Shown here in pieces: positions 5,733-6,760 of a stretch of DNA of 6,760 bases; the first letter of the stretch is position 1, and each line of letters begins with the position of its first letter. Source of the stretch: Methanosarcinales archaeon (GTDB lineage: Archaea; Halobacteriota; Syntropharchaeia; Alkanophagales; Methanospirareceae); contig DAOUYX010000087.1 of the NCBI GenBank assembly GCA_030665925.1, positions 1 through 6,760 of the forward strand, in the 5' to 3' direction. A program made the translations under genes and the position numbers. The notes below the pieces were generated by a model. The model had not been told where the DNA came from. It saw only the letters and a program-made list of their open reading frames with translations, and did not search any database.

Positions 5733-5976
5733 TCACATCCATATTATTTCCTCTGCCGCTCTGCTCTTTGGTTCCACCTCAAACGCCACCACAGAAACGC
5801 CTGCAATCATTGCTTTCGTAATTGTCTTGTCATACATGATCTTTCCTACAATCTCTATCCCTTTCTTCATACATACAAAACGCTTCGATCTCTTCAGTTA
5901 GCGCTACGGTGGTCTTTCCCGTGTCTCCTCCGCCGCTTGCCATTGACATAATCATTACTGCATCACCTTTATTCAT
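5733..5976 (-). pseudogene. Remnant of a MinD/Mrp-type P-loop ATPase, internally deleted and frameshifted
   Basis: Starting from the ATG at 5976 the frame gives a degenerate Walker A, MASGGGDTGKTTVAL (compare the family's ASGKGGTGKTTVA), then stops at 5830-5832. A second frame, open from 5897 to the stop at 5733-5735, encodes MKKGIEIVGKIMYDKTITKAMIAGVSVVAFEVEPKSRAAEEI, which closely resembles the C-terminus of archaeal MinD-type ATPases. The frames join cleanly as EEIEAFC-MKKGIEIVG if one copy of the tandem CATA (5868-5871, 5872-5875) is removed, so a 4-bp duplication caused the frameshift. Even corrected, the product is 79 residues against roughly 280 for the family: about 200 residues between P-loop and C-terminal segment are gone, with the junction near 5893-5904. 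The signature lysine of the deviant Walker A is also lost. The loss of function is clear; the exact parent family (with or without inserted ferredoxin domain) is not. Confidence 0.8.
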
Positions 5977-5995
5977 CGGTAATTAAAGTGAGTGA

Positions 5996-6520
5996 TTAAT
6001 ATTCTATCCCTGAGATTGTACTACTGGTTTTATTCCAAAAATGCTTGACCTTCTCCATGCGTGTTGCTATATCAGCCATTTCTATTATTCTAGCACCCGG
6101 TTCTCTTCCGCTAAGAATGATGTCGGTATGACCTCTTTTCTTCAACAACTCTAAAACATCATCTTCTGTTAAAAGCTCAAATTTTACTGCATATAATATC
6201 TCATCCAGAACCAAAAGGTCTGTGTGTTTTTCATCTAACACTCTGTGCGCGAGTTCCAACCCCTCTTTAGCCTTTTTGAGATGTATTTTCCGAGATTTCT
6301 CGTCCTTTAAAAAAACAGGAGCACCACATAGAGATATCTGGAGGTTATCAATGTTCTTTAGAAACTGATATTCTCCGGTAGTTGGCTTCCCTTTCATAAA
6401 CTGCAATATCGCTACTCTTTTATTATGACCCAAAGTCCTTATAGCATGACCAATAGAGGCGGTTGTCTTTCCCTCTCCATTCCCATAATAGACGATAATT
6501 TTCCCCTCAACTGAGTTCAT
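5996..6520 (-). CDS. cobO: ATP:corrinoid adenosyltransferase, CobA/CobO/BtuR type
   Basis: Transfers the adenosyl group of ATP to the cobalt of corrinoids, making adenosylcobamide, in the cytoplasm. The 174-residue protein is full length for the family. Seen: P-loop GNGEGKTT (13-20), the QFMKGKPTTGEYQFL segment (40-54), Walker B LLVLDEILYAV (102-112), HTDIILSGREP (131-141), ADIATRMEKVKH (149-160) and the typical C-terminal GIEY. The family usually has a TGR-type motif where this has SGREP, a minor variation. The ATG at 6520 is the natural start, with only seven residues before the first strand. No other cobalamin gene is adjacent. The gene is visibly more AT-rich (sample lines about 32-37% GC) than aroC or aIF2-gamma (sample lines about 55-60%), suggesting a different history, possibly acquisition. 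It lies between the pseudogene and an insertion sequence. Confidence 0.94.
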   Translation of the reverse strand: MNSVEGKIIVYYGNGEGKTTASIGHAIRTLGHNKRVAILQFMKGKPTTGEYQFLKNIDNLQISLCGAPVFLKDEKSRKIHLKKAKEGLELAHRVLDEKHTDLLVLDEILYAVKFELLTEDDVLELLKKRGHTDIILSGREPGARIIEMADIATRMEKVKHFWNKTSSTISGIEY

Positions 6521-6555
6521 AATTATTATTTAACCTATATTATTCCGCACATATT

Positions 6556-6565
6556 GATATAAATT
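6556..6565 (-). promoter_or_regulatory. TATA box of the corrinoid adenosyltransferase gene
   Basis: Minus-strand AATTTATATC, predicting transcription near 6534 and a leader of about 14 nt without an SD site. It lies back to back with the transposase promoter in a very AT-rich gap (6521-6650). Confidence 0.5.
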
Positions 6566-6594
6566 ATCTCTAAATTTTAATTTTAATGCATAAC

Positions 6595-6603
6595 TTTAAA
6601 TAA
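6595..6603 (+). promoter_or_regulatory. TATA box of the transposase gene
   Basis: Plus-strand TTTAAATAA, a very good archaeal TATA match. It predicts a transcription start around 6625, inside the tandem repeat, and a leader of about 26 nt to the ATG at 6651. Confidence 0.5.
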
Positions 6604-6616
6604 GAGGCTTTTCTTA

Positions 6617-6648
6617 TCAATATTTCGAGCTGTCAATATTTCGAGCTG
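6617..6648 (+). repeat. Perfect 16-bp tandem duplication upstream of the transposase
   Basis: The unit TCAATATTTCGAGCTG occurs twice with no gap (6617-6632, 6633-6648), ending two bases before the ATG at 6651. It may be a slippage duplication in the transposase leader or part of the left end of the insertion sequence. No matching inverted terminus can be sought because the element runs off the window. Confidence 0.85.
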
Positions 6649-6650
6649 TG

Positions 6651-6760
6651 ATGTTCATGATTACATCATCATATGCAGGTGGGCTAATGAGTTCGGTAGA
6701 GTATAGCAGTAAAAACATGGACCATCCTGGCATAGTAGCCATGGTATGCAGGGAGATAGG
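6651..6760 (+). CDS. DUF4277/IS1634-like transposase, 5' part only
   Basis: The reading frame is open from the ATG at 6651 to the window end and encodes MSSVEYSSKNMDHPGIVAMV followed by CREIG. The MDHPGIVAMVCREIG stretch matches the N-terminal DUF4277 domain typical of IS1634-type DDE transposases (compare the family's LDHLGIVAGVCxEIG). Only 36 complete codons are in the window, so the catalytic domain and integrity cannot be judged. In-frame ATGs at 6651, 6657 and 6687 are possible starts; 6687 (MSSVEYSS) looks most like family N-termini, while 6651 is nearest the expected short leader. The left end of the element should lie between the cobO-type start and 6650 but could not be placed. Confidence 0.72.
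   Translation, partial: MFMITSSYAGGLMSSVEYSSKNMDHPGIVAMVCREI

Larger units (their letters stand above)
6595..6760 (+). mobile_element. Left part of an IS1634-type insertion sequence (boundary approximate)
   Basis: Inferred from the DUF4277-type transposase start and its TATA box. The true left terminus is unknown; the stated start is simply the first base of the transposase promoter. Position and orientation suggest insertion into the intergenic region upstream of the cobO-type gene without breaking its promoter. Confidence 0.5.

Noticed and set aside
6617..6648. Tandem repeat as a CRISPR or minisatellite array
   Set aside because: Only two contiguous 16-bp units, with no spacer and no further copies in the window.

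Overview
The window (6,760 bp) reads as a chromosomal segment of an archaeon, probably a methanogen-, ANME- or alkane-oxidiser-like euryarchaeon. The archaeal call rests on the gamma subunit of initiation factor 2, a DUF447 flavin-fold protein, a GbsR-like regulator, AT-rich TATA elements about 25-30 bp upstream of short-leader or leaderless starts, and an SD-type GGTGA site. The finer placement is inference from gene content. No rRNA, tRNA or CRISPR array was seen.

Layout. Positions 59-3015 hold three minus-strand genes: a GbsR/MarR-like regulator (59-508), chorismate synthase aroC (651-1727) and an acyl-CoA dehydrogenase (1831-2967). Each has its own candidate promoter, so this looks like three transcription units rather than one operon. 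A compact divergent promoter region (about 2970-3139) separates the dehydrogenase from the plus-strand aIF2-gamma gene (3140-4348). A 103-bp imperfect inverted-repeat element (4450-4552) lies in the convergent gap after it. The minus strand then carries a DUF447 protein (4624-5238), a two-cluster ferredoxin (5369-5680), a decayed MinD/Mrp-type ATPase remnant (5733-5976) and an ATP:corrinoid adenosyltransferase (5996-6520). The window ends in the first 110 bp of a plus-strand DUF4277/IS1634-like transposase.

How the genes relate. Most are housekeeping: aromatic amino-acid biosynthesis, translation initiation and cobamide maturation. The DUF447 protein, ferredoxin and former MinD ATPase form a small redox-flavoured group; ferredoxins and MinD-type ATPases often sit side by side in archaea. 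The right end looks like accessory or turned-over DNA: a pseudogene, a compositionally AT-rich cobO-type gene, a tandem duplication and an insertion sequence.

The points most worth a second look are these. The MinD remnant shows two readable lesions. The acyl-CoA dehydrogenase lacks the usual catalytic glutamate but has an aspartate at the alternative position. The aIF2-gamma gene has no usable start for its expected N-terminus unless a run of five G is one base shorter. A 24-bp near-perfect palindrome lies between the TATA box and start of the regulator gene. I found no convincing novel multi-gene system; the window is mostly ordinary archaeal chromosome with local decay.
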